Shown in pieces: positions 52,206 through 60,519 of a DNA stretch of 64,000 nucleotides. Position 1 is the first letter of the stretch. Each line of letters opens with the position of its first letter. The DNA comes from Actinomadura viridilutea. GTDB lineage: Bacteria; Actinomycetota; Actinomycetes; Streptosporangiales; Streptosporangiaceae. The stretch is taken from contig PVNI01000011.1 of assembly GCA_003001795.1 (NCBI GenBank), forward strand, positions 124,001 through 188,000. Reading direction: 5' to 3'. Under the pieces are notes generated by a model that saw only the letters and a list, made by a program, of their open reading frames with translations, was not told the DNA's origin and did no database searches. The position numbers were made by a program, and so were the translations under genes.

Positions 52206-53534
52206 TCAGAAGCCTCCGCCGAAGTCGCCGCCGCCTCCGAAGTCGCCCCCGCCGAAGTCCCAGCCGCCGCCGATGTCGCCGGTGTCGCCGCCGAAGCCGC
52301 CCATGTCGCCGGCGCCGACGTCCCCGACGTGGTGGCCGAACCCGCCGGACATCATCGAGCCGAGCATGGTGCCGATCATCATGCCGCTCAGCAGGTCCAG
52401 GCCGCCGTACGAGGCGTAGTACCCGCTCGCGTAGGGGGCGTAGGCGGGGCCGGCGTCCCAGTACGGACGGCGGCCGTCGCCGTACGGCACCATCCGCATG
52501 TCCGGGATCTCGCCGTTCAGCACCCGCCGCGCGTCCTCCGCGCACGCCGGGACGGAGCGGGCGACGCCGCCGGGCGGGGCCCAGGTGACGTCCTTCACCG
52601 ACGGCCCGTGCTGCGGGTTGAAGAAGCACGGCGCGCGCCGCTCCGGCACCGGCTCGCCCGCCAGCACGGCCCGCGTGGCGGTCATGTGGTAGCGGCCGTC
52701 CTCCAGGGCCTCGGTGACCGCCTGCATGTCCTCCGGACGCGCCGCCCGCTCCGTGGCGGCCTTGGCGCGGTCGTAGGAGTTCATGGCCTTCTCGTAGTGC
52801 TCACGGGCCGCGGGGTCGAGGCCGGGGTCCATGACGTTGAGGTCCAGGCGGGCGATGTCCTCGCCGAGCAGCGTGACGTCCTCCTCCACGCCCCGCTTCA
52901 GCTCGGCCATCTGGCGGGCCTGCCGCTCGCGGCGCCGCTTGCCGGCGACCAGCAGCGCGCCCGTCACCCCGGCCACCGCGAAGATCAGCACGCCCAGCGT
53001 CACGAACGCGCCGATCATGCCGGAGCGGGCCTGCTGGTCGGCCTCGGCCTCGGCCAGATCCGCGAACCTGATCAGACGGGTCTTGATGTCGCCGCCGGCC
53101 GTCTGGGCGATGAGCTGGTTGAGCTCCTTGCCGGACAGGTCCTTGGAGATGGCCATCATCTTGCCGTCGGCGGTGATGGCGACGTACGTCTTGCCCTTGT
53201 CGACGCGCTGGGCCACCGACTTGAGCATGGGGCCGATCCGCTCCTTGGTCACGCCGCTCTGGACGACCACGGCGCGCACGTCGGCGTCCTCGTTGCGGTC
53301 CAGCGCCTGGCGGATGGCGGCCTGGTCGGCGTCCGGAACCGCGGACCGGGCGCCGGTCGTCACGTACAGGCGGGACCCGCTCAGTCCGTTGGCGATCTGT
53401 GAGACGTCGTCCGCCTGGGCGGGGGCGGCGAAGCCGAACAGCAGCGCGATCACCGCGGCGGCCACCGCCGCGAGGATGCCGCGGCGGGCGCCTCGCCCGT
53501 GGGCCGCGAACCCTCGCCGAAGCTGCGAAGTCAT
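52206..53534 (-). CDS. Exported/membrane protein with glycine-rich C-terminus
   Basis: The 442-aa protein starts at ATG 53534 after GAGGAGGGACACTG. A signal peptide is clear (RGILAAVAAAVIALLFGFAA, cleavage near PAQADD). Residues about 45-165 form a TPM-like beta/alpha module (SQIANGLSGSRLYVTTGARS, RAVVVQSGVTKERIGPMLKS, GKTYVAITADGKMMAISKDL), then a helix (GMIGAFVTLGVLIFAVAGVT), a basic region and a long helical stretch (GVEEDVTLLGEDIARLDLNV). A PCFFNPQHGPS segment and a Gly/Asp/Phe repeat end (GGGDFGGGGDFGGGF) complete it. TPM-like modules occur in envelope-associated proteins; no activity is claimed. Confidence 0.7.
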   Translation of the reverse strand: MTSQLRRGFAAHGRGARRGILAAVAAAVIALLFGFAAPAQADDVSQIANGLSGSRLYVTTGARSAVPDADQAAIRQALDRNEDADVRAVVVQSGVTKERIGPMLKSVAQRVDKGKTYVAITADGKMMAISKDLSGKELNQLIAQTAGGDIKTRLIRFADLAEAEADQQARSGMIGAFVTLGVLIFAVAGVTGALLVAGKRRRERQARQMAELKRGVEEDVTLLGEDIARLDLNVMDPGLDPAAREHYEKAMNSYDRAKAATERAARPEDMQAVTEALEDGRYHMTATRAVLAGEPVPERRAPCFFNPQHGPSVKDVTWAPPGGVARSVPACAEDARRVLNGEIPDMRMVPYGDGRRPYWDAGPAYAPYASGYYASYGGLDLLSGMMIGTMLGSMMSGGFGHHVGDVGAGDMGGFGGDTGDIGGGWDFGGGDFGGGGDFGGGF

Positions 53535-53669
53535 GATGACAGTGTCCCTCCTCAACCTCACCCGGTAGGACGAGCGGGCGACGCGCTCCGTTCCGAATGC
53601 GGTGGGCGTTCGATGGTGATGGGCCGAAATGTTCGGGTTCGGCATGGTCCATACCCGGCCGAAACGCGA

Positions 53670-53693
53670 ACACCCCCGCCGGGGCGGGGGTGT
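53670..53693 (-). terminator. Terminator hairpin after accA2
   Basis: ACACCCCCGCC and GGCGGGGGTGT are perfectly complementary with a GG loop, 19 bases beyond the accA2 stop in the direction of transcription; a TTCGCGTTT run follows on the minus strand. Confidence 0.75.
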
Positions 53694-53711
53694 CGGCGAC
53701 GATCCCAGGGC

Positions 53712-55478
53712 TCAGGAGTCCTTGATCTCGCAGATCACGGCGCCGGAGGCGACGGTCTGCCCGACCTCGGCCGACAGGCCCGTCACGGTGCCCGCCTTGT
53801 GCGCGGTCAGCGGCTGCTCCATCTTCATGGCCTCCAGCACCACGACGGTGTCCCCGGCCGCGACGGTCGTCCCCTCCTCGGCGACGACCTTGACGATGGT
53901 GCCCTGCATGGGGCTGACCAGCGCGTCCCCGGACGCCTGCGCGGCGGCGCCCTTCTTGGCGGCGCGGCGGCGCACCGGCGTGCTCCCGGCGCCGGCCCGC
54001 GAGGAGGCGGCGCCCAGCCCGGCGGGCAGCACGACCTCCAGGCGCTTGCCGCCGACCTCGACGGTGACGCGCTCGCGCTCGTCCGCCTCCGCCGGCTCGG
54101 CCGCCGGGCCGTCGTAGGGCGGGATCGTGTTGTCGAACTCGGTCTCGATCCACCGGGTGTGGACGGTGAACGGCTGGTCGTCGTCCGCGGGGACGAACGC
54201 GGGGTCCTCCAGCACCGCCCGGTGGAACGGCAGCACGGTCGGCATCCCCTCGACCTGGAACTCCGCCAGCGCCCGCCGGGCCCGCTCGACGGCCTGCCGC
54301 CGCGTCGCGCCGGTCACGATCAGCTTGGCGATGAGGGAGTCGAACGCCTGCGGCACCGTCTGGCCCTCGACGTAGCCGGAGTCCACGCGCACGCCCGGCC
54401 CGTACGGCGGACGCCACGTCCGCAGGGTGCCGACGGCGGGCAGGAAGTTGCGGCCGGCGTCCTCGGCGTTGATCCGGAACTCGATGGAGTGGCCGCGCAG
54501 CGGCGGGTCGTCGTACCCCAGCTCCTCGCCGGCGGCGATGCGCAGCTGCTCCCGAACCAGGTCGATCCCGGCGACCTCCTCGGTCACCGGGTGCTCCACC
54601 TGCAGCCGGGTGTTGACCTCCAGGAACGAGATCGTGCCGTCCTGGCCGACCAGGAACTCGCACGTCCCGGCGCCCACGTAGCCGGCCTCCTTGAGGATGG
54701 CCTTGGACGACTCGTACAGCACCGCGATCTGCTCGTCGCTCAGGAACGGCGCGGGCGCCTCCTCCACCAGCTTCTGGTGGCGGCGCTGCAGCGAGCAGTC
54801 GCGGGTCGACACGACCACCACGTTGCCGTGGCGGTCCGCCAGGCACTGCGTCTCCACGTGCCGGGGCCGGTCCAGGTAGCGCTCGACGAAGCACTCGCCG
54901 CGGCCGAACGCCGCCGTGGCCTCGCGCACCGCCGACTCGTACAGTTCGGGGACCTCGTCCAGCGTGCGCGCCACCTTCAGCCCGCGCCCGCCGCCGCCGT
55001 ACGCCGCCTTGATGGCGATCGGCAGCCCGTGCTCGCGCGCGAACGCCACCACCTCGTCGACGCCGGAGACCGGGTCCTTGGTGCCCGCCACCAGCGGCGC
55101 GCCGACCTTCTGCGCGATGTGCCGGGCCTGCACCTTGTCGCCGAGCGCGGTGATCGCGGCGGGCGGCGGACCGATCCAGGTGAGCCCGGCCGCCTCCACG
55201 GCCGCGGCGAAGTCCGCGTTCTCCGCCAGGAACCCGTAGCCCGGGTGCACCGCGTCCGCGCCCGCCACGTCGGCGATCTTCAGGATCTTGTCGATGTCCA
55301 GGTAGCTGTCGGCGGCCGTCTGCCCGCCCAGGGCATACGCCTCGTCGGCCACCCGAACGTGCAGCGCGTCCAAGTCCGGCTCGGCGTACACCGCCACGCT
55401 TGCCAGACCGGCGTCGCGACAGGCGCGCGCGATGCGGACCGCGATCTCACCGCGGTTGGCGATCAGGACCTTGCGCAC
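53712..55478 (-). CDS. accA2: Acyl-CoA carboxylase alpha subunit (biotin carboxylase and BCCP)
   Basis: This subunit carboxylates its own biotin and, with a beta subunit encoded elsewhere, makes malonyl- or methylmalonyl-CoA. The 588-aa protein starts at GTG 55478 (MRKVLIANRGEIAVRIARAC). Biotin-carboxylase motifs are KAAYGGGGRGLKVART (ATP loop), RDCSLQRRHQKLVEEAPAP, EFLVGQDGTISFLEVNTRLQ and VEHPVTEEV. A linker of about 100 residues leads to the biotinyl domain with DALVSPMQGTIVKV and VVLEAMKMEQP, Lys552 being the biotin site. Length and layout match AccA2/AccA1 of Streptomyces. Confidence 0.95.
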   Translation of the reverse strand: MRKVLIANRGEIAVRIARACRDAGLASVAVYAEPDLDALHVRVADEAYALGGQTAADSYLDIDKILKIADVAGADAVHPGYGFLAENADFAAAVEAAGLTWIGPPPAAITALGDKVQARHIAQKVGAPLVAGTKDPVSGVDEVVAFAREHGLPIAIKAAYGGGGRGLKVARTLDEVPELYESAVREATAAFGRGECFVERYLDRPRHVETQCLADRHGNVVVVSTRDCSLQRRHQKLVEEAPAPFLSDEQIAVLYESSKAILKEAGYVGAGTCEFLVGQDGTISFLEVNTRLQVEHPVTEEVAGIDLVREQLRIAAGEELGYDDPPLRGHSIEFRINAEDAGRNFLPAVGTLRTWRPPYGPGVRVDSGYVEGQTVPQAFDSLIAKLIVTGATRRQAVERARRALAEFQVEGMPTVLPFHRAVLEDPAFVPADDDQPFTVHTRWIETEFDNTIPPYDGPAAEPAEADERERVTVEVGGKRLEVVLPAGLGAASSRAGAGSTPVRRRAAKKGAAAQASGDALVSPMQGTIVKVVAEEGTTVAAGDTVVVLEAMKMEQPLTAHKAGTVTGLSAEVGQTVASGAVICEIKDS

Positions 55479-55588
55479 GTTGGGTCTCCTCCCTCAACCA
55501 ACGCACGCAGTCTAGATAATCAACCGCCACCACCTTCGTAAGGCCCTCCTGATCAGGGGGGCGGCGAGTGATTTCTAGGGGTGCGGCG

Positions 55589-55840
55589 TCACCTGGTGCG
55601 TGCCCCGTAACGGCGGCGGTATCTCTCCACGGCTCCAGTGGCGTCGAGGATGCGGCCGCGCCCCGTGTAGTAGGGGTGGCTCGCCGAACTGACATCGACG
55701 TCCACGAGCGGGAGCACGGTGCCGTCCTCCCGCTGGATCGTCCGGTCGGTGACGACGGCGGACCGTGTGACGAACTCGACACCGGCGCTGCGGTCGCGGA
55801 ACACGACGGGCCGGTACTCGGGGTGGATCCCCTGCTTCAT
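55589..55840 (-). CDS. rpmE2: Zinc-independent ribosomal protein L31 (type B)
   Basis: The 83-aa protein starts at ATG 55840 behind AGCAGGAGG. MKQGIHPEYRPVVFRDRSAG and SHPYYTGRGRILDATGAVER are typical of L31B. It has no cysteines, so the zinc-binding CxxC residues of the primary L31 are absent. Such paralogues replace zinc-loaded L31 when zinc is scarce and are repressed by Zur; a Zur-type box lies 36 bases upstream. Confidence 0.94.
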   Translation of the reverse strand: MKQGIHPEYRPVVFRDRSAGVEFVTRSAVVTDRTIQREDGTVLPLVDVDVSSASHPYYTGRGRILDATGAVERYRRRYGARTR

Positions 55841-55876
55841 GGCGACCTCCTGCTACGCTCACCCGGGCGAACACGG

Positions 55877-55891
55877 TGATAACCGTTTTCA
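55877..55891 (-). promoter_or_regulatory. Zur box in the rpmE2 promoter
   Basis: TGATAACCGTTTTCA is a near-perfect dyad (TGAtAAC-CGTTtTCA, read TGAAAACGGTTATCA on the minus strand). It matches the actinobacterial Zur consensus with TGAxAAC and GTTxTCA half-sites. It sits 36 bases upstream of a zinc-independent L31 gene, the classical Zur target. Confidence 0.85.
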
Positions 55892-56018
55892 TTCCCGTGA
55901 CGTGGTCGCTCCTTCCAGGGGTGACCACCGAGACGTTCAAGCGACCGTCTTCTCGACTCCCCGGCCGCGTGGCCCGGGTGTATCTTCGCTCTGATTCGGC
56001 TGGTTACCCGGGAGTCTG

Positions 56019-56546
56019 ATGGTTCGCCGTCTCGGCCTTGCGGCGGTCGCGCTGGTCGCGTGCGCGACGCTGTCGTCCTCCGCCGTCATCGACGACTCGC
56101 CGACCGTGGACGCCGACACCACGCGTCAGCTCACCGTCGCCGCCCGCGCCCTGCTCCAGTACCGCTCCGAGGCGCTCGTCCGGCGCCCCCGCTCCCGCCA
56201 GGCCCCCACCGAGGTGCTCGGCGTGCGGATCGCACCCCATCTGGCCCGCCTGCAGGCCCGCGCCGTCCGCGAACTCCAGAACCGCGGCCGCGCCCCGGTC
56301 GAGGGCGGCCCCCCGTACACCAGCGCCCGCACCACCCTCGAACCCGAACGCGTCGTCCGCACCGGCGACCGCATCACCTTGGACGCCACCGAGCACACCG
56401 AGATCCGCTACGAGACCGGCAAGGTCACCCAGTCCGTCCGCCGCCGCTTCGACTTCACCACCGACGGCGCCCAGATCATCCTCGTGGGCGAGCACGTCCT
56501 GGATCCCACGGCCCACCCCCTCAACGACCCCAGCTCCGACCGCTGA
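56019..56546 (+). CDS. Hypothetical exported protein
   Basis: The 175-aa protein starts at ATG 56019 with GGGAG four bases upstream. MVRRLGLAAVALVACATLSS is a signal-like start. The rest is Arg-rich with a predicted beta part near the C-terminus (RRRFDFTTDGAQIILVGEHV). No family was recognised. It may be a small secreted protein; codon pattern is typical of the chromosome, in contrast to the next gene. Confidence 0.55.
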   Translation: MVRRLGLAAVALVACATLSSSAVIDDSPTVDADTTRQLTVAARALLQYRSEALVRRPRSRQAPTEVLGVRIAPHLARLQARAVRELQNRGRAPVEGGPPYTSARTTLEPERVVRTGDRITLDATEHTEIRYETGKVTQSVRRRFDFTTDGAQIILVGEHVLDPTAHPLNDPSSDR

Positions 56547-56654
56547 CCCCCGTCCTCGTTCTCTGCGAACTCCGAACCGTCACGCTCGCCACCTCGTGGC
56601 CTGCTCCGGCCAGTGCAAAGTCAATTGTCAGTGCTTGGCTCTAAGGTGGCCCGC

Positions 56655-57860
56655 GTGGGTTTCCGATCAAGCTTCAGGCTTTTATGCATGGTGAAAGATG
56701 CGCGGGAGCTGACTAATCGCCCGCGTGTGCGGGAGCGTATTGATGCGGTTCTGCGCATCATGGAATCTACTGACAAATACGGCAAGGGAAAGCCGCTCGT
56801 GGACGCCTTGGAGGATGTTGCCCAGGAAGCGGTCCTCCACGAGGACTTCGATCTTGCCGAGCGCTTCCAGCACTTCGCTTCCTACGCCCGTGGGGACCTG
56901 TACCTCGATGTTCTGGAGATTTTCTATGACGAGGAAGCGAGGCAGCGCAGCGAGCGATTCATGAGGAAAATGGCCGCCATGGGGGCCGAGCGGGCGGTCG
57001 CCGCGCTCGACGCCCTATGCCGTGACAACCCCGATGCGACCGCTGCCGACGCCCGTGAACTGTTCCGCGGGATAGCCCTATCTGTCGACCACCTGAGCAT
57101 CGGAGCAGGTGAGGGTGGGACCCGGCTGCGCCACCGGGAATTGAGGACGCTTCAGCAGTTCGGACGCATGGAGTTGGTTCTCAAGAACCTGCCCCGGCCC
57201 GCCTCCGCCCAGGCCGCGCGGATGATCGGCGAAGCTGTGGAGGGCGTCGACGCGGGGCTGCTGGCCCAGGTGCTCGAACTGAAGGCCAGGCGTGCTGGCC
57301 TCGCGGCCTTGCGCGCTGCGGTGGACGACCCGGACAGCTCCGAAGGTGCGCTGCACGACTGCTTGAAGGGGCAGGAGTGGATTTTCGGTGGAGTCTATGT
57401 GGCCGAGCTGTCCCGTCGTCAGTACACGCCGGACACCATCCTCGACATTCCGCTCCTACGCGGGGACGGATCCCTGCACGTTGTCGAACTCAAACGCGCC
57501 AATATCAGTGATCTGGTCATCCGGCGCAGCGGCCATCTCATGCCAGGGGCCCCGGTGCATCACGCGGTGTCCCAGGTCCAGAACTACCTGCGGACTCTGG
57601 ACGAAAACCGCCACACCATCCTCGCGAAGTACGGTGTCGACACCCGCAGGGCCTCGGCGACGGTCGTGATCGGACATCCAAGATACGTGAACCAGAAAAT
57701 CACACGCCGGGAAGTCACGGAAACGCTGCGTACCTACAATGCGCACCTGGCGCGGATAGAAGTGATCACCTACGAAACGCTTCTGGAGTCAGCCGAACGG
57801 ATGCTGGCCCTGTCGTCGGCACGGCAAGACTCAGATTCGGAGGAAGAACCCGGAACATGA
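56655..57860 (+). CDS. sduA: Shedu anti-phage nuclease (DUF4263 protein)
   Basis: The start GTG 56655 lies five bases after AAGGTGG; GTG 56613, GTG 56646 and ATG 56688 are alternatives. The 401-aa protein has an N-terminal helical half (about 1-225) and a C-terminal DUF4263 PD-(D/E)xK nuclease domain. LHDCLKGQEWIFGGVYVAEL begins the domain, Asp264 lies in TILDIPLLRGDG, Glu278-x-Lys280 in LHVVELKRA and Gln309 in VSQVQNYLRTL. This is the layout of Shedu, a single-gene defence system. Its GC is lower than its surroundings (63% in 56701-56760). The 108-aa gene begins inside its stop. Confidence 0.85.
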   Translation: MGFRSSFRLLCMVKDARELTNRPRVRERIDAVLRIMESTDKYGKGKPLVDALEDVAQEAVLHEDFDLAERFQHFASYARGDLYLDVLEIFYDEEARQRSERFMRKMAAMGAERAVAALDALCRDNPDATAADARELFRGIALSVDHLSIGAGEGGTRLRHRELRTLQQFGRMELVLKNLPRPASAQAARMIGEAVEGVDAGLLAQVLELKARRAGLAALRAAVDDPDSSEGALHDCLKGQEWIFGGVYVAELSRRQYTPDTILDIPLLRGDGSLHVVELKRANISDLVIRRSGHLMPGAPVHHAVSQVQNYLRTLDENRHTILAKYGVDTRRASATVVIGHPRYVNQKITRREVTETLRTYNAHLARIEVITYETLLESAERMLALSSARQDSDSEEEPGT

Positions 57861-58183
57861 GCGAGACTCGCACTGCGATCCACCAGCTTCTGGCCCGTCT
57901 CTGTGGAGGTGAGGTCACCTCACAGGACTACGTCGGATACTTCCGGAACGAGTACGGGGAAGAGCTCGTCTTCGCCCAGCGTCGGGGCGAGAAGACCGCC
58001 CGGCTGTGGCACAGCGACGCGGACTGGCAGATGTTCCGCGTCGGCGACCACTCGATACGCCTCGACGGCCCGTTGGACGGAATGATCACTGTCAGTGACT
58101 TGATCATCAATCGTCCGGAGGCTACATGGTTGTCCGCCTGCCTGGCCGCCTCCCGCCACCTGCGCCCCGACCGCGATCGATGA
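57857..58183 (+). CDS. Small unknown protein coupled to Shedu
   Basis: The 108-aa product starts at ATG 57857, overlapping the Shedu stop (ATGA), so the two are co-translated. It is soluble and has no recognised domain. Features: SQDYVGYFRNEYGEELVFAQ, RLWHSDADWQMFRVGDHSIR, LDGPLDGMITVSDLIINRPE, ending in a helix with ASRHLRPDRDR. Possibly a small regulatory or immunity-type partner; no data in the sequence fix this. Confidence 0.65.
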   Translation: MSETRTAIHQLLARLCGGEVTSQDYVGYFRNEYGEELVFAQRRGEKTARLWHSDADWQMFRVGDHSIRLDGPLDGMITVSDLIINRPEATWLSACLAASRHLRPDRDR

Positions 58184-58358
58184 AGGGCTCTCCGCGCGGA
58201 TATGGGGAGCGGTCTGCTTGACGCATCCCCAGCTGGCCCCTTGGTAGTCCCGCGGTTAGCCGGCTGATAGGTCGTGCCAGCCTTGCCGGTGTGGGGGCGA
58301 TGCGGGTGTGGGCGGCCTTGCGATCAGGTGAAGACGCACTACCGGCGTGAGTAGGGCG

Positions 58359-58655
58359 CTCCACGTCAAGGCGCAAGGCGCGTTCTTGTGGGTGAGCGTG
58401 TCCCGGGCGCGTGCGGTTCCGTCTCCGGAGGTCCCCCGGTGCGGCGGTTGACGGTCGTGTCGGTCCCGTCGGTTGTGGGGCGGTCGAGCCGTGGTCCCTC
58501 TGTCGCATGGTTGTTAGACGGGCCTTGTGGGTGCGGGTGGGGCCTCCTCACGTCGAGGGCGCCGGACCTTATGTGGGCTAGCAAGGCCTGCTTCGTACGA
58601 CCCGTCCTCTCAACGACCCCCGGTTCGACGGTTGGCTGTCGGTCCTCAGTCCGAC
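58359..58655. repeat. Two diverged copies of a ~110-bp element in a gene-poor gap
   Basis: Copy A spans about 58359-58471 and copy B about 58544-58655. Shared blocks in the same order are CTCCACGTCAAGG / CTCACGTCGAGGGCGC, TTGTGGGTGAGC / TATGTGGGCTAGC, CCCCCGGT and CGGTTGACGGTCG / CGGTTGGCTGTCGG. They lie in the 462-base gap between the Shedu partner and the GntR gene; copy B runs into the GntR 3' end. Short open frames there have no recognisable protein. The origin (decayed genes or duplicated regulatory DNA) is unknown. Confidence 0.55.
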
Positions 58656-59149
58656 TGGTCACCGGGCGGTGCGACGTATGAGCCGCGTTGCGGCACGGTG
58701 TAGATGAGCCCTTGCTCACGCAGGTAGGCCACTGCCCTGCGTGCGGTGACACGTGATACGCCGAACTCTTGGCACAGTTGCTTTTCGCTGGGTATCGGCC
58801 GTGTCGGCTTCAGCAGACCCGCGTCGATGCGCTTCTTGATGATGCTGGCTATGCGCAGGTACGCGGGCGCCGTGTCGTCCGTCGACCAGGCGGGCGGATC
58901 CACGGCGGCCCCGTCCGTCGTCACGAAGCTTCCGCGCTGCGGCGCGGTGTGGACCAAGCCTTGATCTCGCAGCCACGCCACCGCGCGCCGGGCGGTCTCG
59001 CGTGCCACCCCGAATTCCTCGACCAGTGCCTGCTCACTGGGGATCCGCTGTCCAGGCCGCAGTTCACCGGACAGGATCCGGCGCCTGATGATCCGGCCGA
59101 TCTGCTGATAGATCGGCGCCACGAGTTCATGATCAGGCTCCACGTCCAC
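58646..59149 (-). CDS. Regulator made of two GntR winged-helix domains
   Basis: The 167-aa protein starts at GTG 59149 (MDVEPDHELVAPIYQQIGRI). It contains two GntR DNA-binding domains and no effector domain. The first has GRIIRRRILSGELRPGQRIP, EEFGVARETARRAVAWLRDQ and GLVHTAPQRGSFV. The second repeats it with ASIIKKRIDAGLLKPTRPIP, QEFGVSRVTARRAVAYLREQ and GLIYTVPQRGSYV. It can probably grip paired sites without a ligand. The sites are evident just upstream as a set of ACGTAT/ATACGT repeats. Confidence 0.88.
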   Translation of the reverse strand: MDVEPDHELVAPIYQQIGRIIRRRILSGELRPGQRIPSEQALVEEFGVARETARRAVAWLRDQGLVHTAPQRGSFVTTDGAAVDPPAWSTDDTAPAYLRIASIIKKRIDAGLLKPTRPIPSEKQLCQEFGVSRVTARRAVAYLREQGLIYTVPQRGSYVAPPGDQSD

Positions 59150-59158
59150 GAACTGTAG

Positions 59159-59229
59159 ACGTATAGATACGTACCTAGACGTATGGGTACGTATTGAATA
59201 CGTTGAATGACTAGACGTGATTAATACGT
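59159..59229. promoter_or_regulatory. Operator array upstream of the double-GntR gene
   Basis: Inverted ACGTAT/ATACGT half-sites cluster here: ACGTAT-AG-ATACGT (59159-59172), ACGTAT-GG-GTACGT (59179-59192), ACGTAT-TGA-ATACGT (59189-59203), and ACGT-GATTA-ATACGT (59215-59229). The first two are exactly 20 bp apart, on the same face of the helix. The block starts 10 bases upstream of the GntR start, so autoregulation is likely, and it may also control the plus-strand gene at 59312. Confidence 0.75.
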
Positions 59230-59311
59230 ATGGCTATCTTGAGACTCCCGAGAGGGCGCCTTGGGGCAAGGGCCTTCGGTGCCGTTCGGTGTCGCGCAAA
59301 GGAGAGGCGAC

Positions 59312-59647
59312 ATGAGCTTTCGGATCGGAGAGGTGCGTGTTGAACGGAAGAACGTCGGGTGTGAGCTGGATCGCCGGCCGGTCTGGTGGCCGGACGGGGA
59401 GAGCGCGGAACTGAGCGAAAACGCTCGGGTGTGGTTCGCGGACGTGATCAAGCGGGCGTACCCGGGCTGGCGCGTCTTCGTCAGCGATCGCGGGCGGTGG
59501 TGGGCCATGAGAGGGCCGCTCGACAAGGAGCAGCTGCGGGCCGGATGTCAGGCGTCCCTGGACGCGGACACCCCGGCGCGGCTGTGCGAACTGCTCGCCG
59601 TCGAGACCGCACGGGACCGCAAAGTCCTCGGCAGGGGATTCTGGTAG
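59312..59647 (+). CDS. Hypothetical protein divergent from the GntR gene
   Basis: The 111-aa product starts at ATG 59312 after AAAGGAGAGG. It begins MSFRIGEVRVERKNVGCELD and contains WWPDGESAEL, WFADVIKRAYPGWRVFVSDR, WWAMRGPLDKEQLRAG and ends KVLGRGFW. Five tryptophans and a mixed alpha/beta pattern suggest a compact soluble protein. No family was recognised. It is the first gene after the operator array and probably under the GntR regulator. Confidence 0.65.
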   Translation: MSFRIGEVRVERKNVGCELDRRPVWWPDGESAELSENARVWFADVIKRAYPGWRVFVSDRGRWWAMRGPLDKEQLRAGCQASLDADTPARLCELLAVETARDRKVLGRGFW

Positions 59648-59662
59648 GGGGAAACCGGACAG

Positions 59663-59947
59663 ATGGAGACGAACATGGACGACGAGGATCCGCTGGGGCC
59701 GTTGCGGGAACTCGCCGAGGCGCTCGGGAAGTACGGGGTGCCGGCGCGGCTGCGCGACTCCGACCAGGAAGGACGTGTCCTGCGGGCGTCTCATCCGGAG
59801 GCGCCGCTCAGCACGGACGTCCATCTTCAAACGATCAACGGAGAGGCATGCTTTCTGTCGGAATGGGGCAGCATCATCTGCTCGGCCGAGAATGTCGCGG
59901 AGGCGGTCGCGTACGTCGCCAGGCTGCTCAGCCTGCGGATTTCTTGA
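59663..59947 (+). CDS. Small hypothetical protein
   Basis: The 94-aa product (ATG 59663, possibly 59675) is MDDEDPLGPLRELAEALGKY..., then DVHLQTINGEACFLSEWGSI and ENVAEAVAYVARLLSLRIS. It is acidic at the start, with an alpha-beta-beta-alpha pattern. It follows the 111-aa gene by 15 bases, so the two form an operon. Unrecognised. Confidence 0.6.
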   Translation: METNMDDEDPLGPLRELAEALGKYGVPARLRDSDQEGRVLRASHPEAPLSTDVHLQTINGEACFLSEWGSIICSAENVAEAVAYVARLLSLRIS

Positions 59948-60173
59948 CGCCCGGTCATCCCGCGCGTCATGATCCGCCCGTGAACCGCCGCTCGATGATC
60001 TCCGAGACGCGCGCGACCGGGCGAAACGTTTGACCGGATCCGGCCAGTCGAGCGAGAAGAGAATGCAGTAAAACGGCACGTCCTGCGCGATGCGCCGGTG
60101 GCTTCCTGTGATCTGCGAGTCGTAAACTGGCGCCACCCTAGAAAAGCGGGGCAAGCGACGAAAGGGGTCGGGC

Positions 60174-60443
60174 ATGAGCGACAAGCGGGGTGCGAGCATC
60201 GGGGCCCTCGAGGAGCTCTCCCGCATGTTCAGCAAGCACTCCAGAAATCTCGACGCCCTGATCAAGGACCTCAACAGCCGCACCGTGAGCAGCACGGAGA
60301 TCTGGTGGGGGCCCGGTGCCGACCGCTTCCGCAGCGCCTGGGCCGAGGCCAAGGCCGCGTTCGACAAGATGGCGCTCGCGCTGGAGCAGGGCAGCCAGGA
60401 CATCAAGCGCTCCCAGCAGAACATCGAGGCCGCCACGCGCTGA
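60174..60443 (+). CDS. WXG100 family type VII secretion substrate
   Basis: The 89-aa protein starts at ATG 60174. It is a helical hairpin with the Trp-x-Gly turn in TEIWWGPGADRFRSAWAEAK. Helix 1 is LEELSRMFSKHSRNLDALIK and helix 2 ends SQDIKRSQQNIEAATR. These are the features of ESAT-6-like proteins exported by type VII systems. No EccC, EccB or MycP gene is in the window, so the exporter must be elsewhere. TAAACT at 60122 is a weak -10 candidate. First gene of a cassette of at least four. Confidence 0.88.
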   Translation: MSDKRGASIGALEELSRMFSKHSRNLDALIKDLNSRTVSSTEIWWGPGADRFRSAWAEAKAAFDKMALALEQGSQDIKRSQQNIEAATR

Positions 60444-60519
60444 ACGCGCCCAGGGACGCGCGGGCCCCGGCTCACCCCCCCGAGGCCGGGGCTCGCGCCA
60501 TGCCGGACGGGGAGGTGCC

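Noticed and set aside
58366..58752. Small open frames between the Shedu partner and the GntR gene on both strands
   Set aside because: They lack ribosome-binding sites, contain Arg/Pro/Thr-rich random-looking sequence and overlap the repeated element or the GntR gene.
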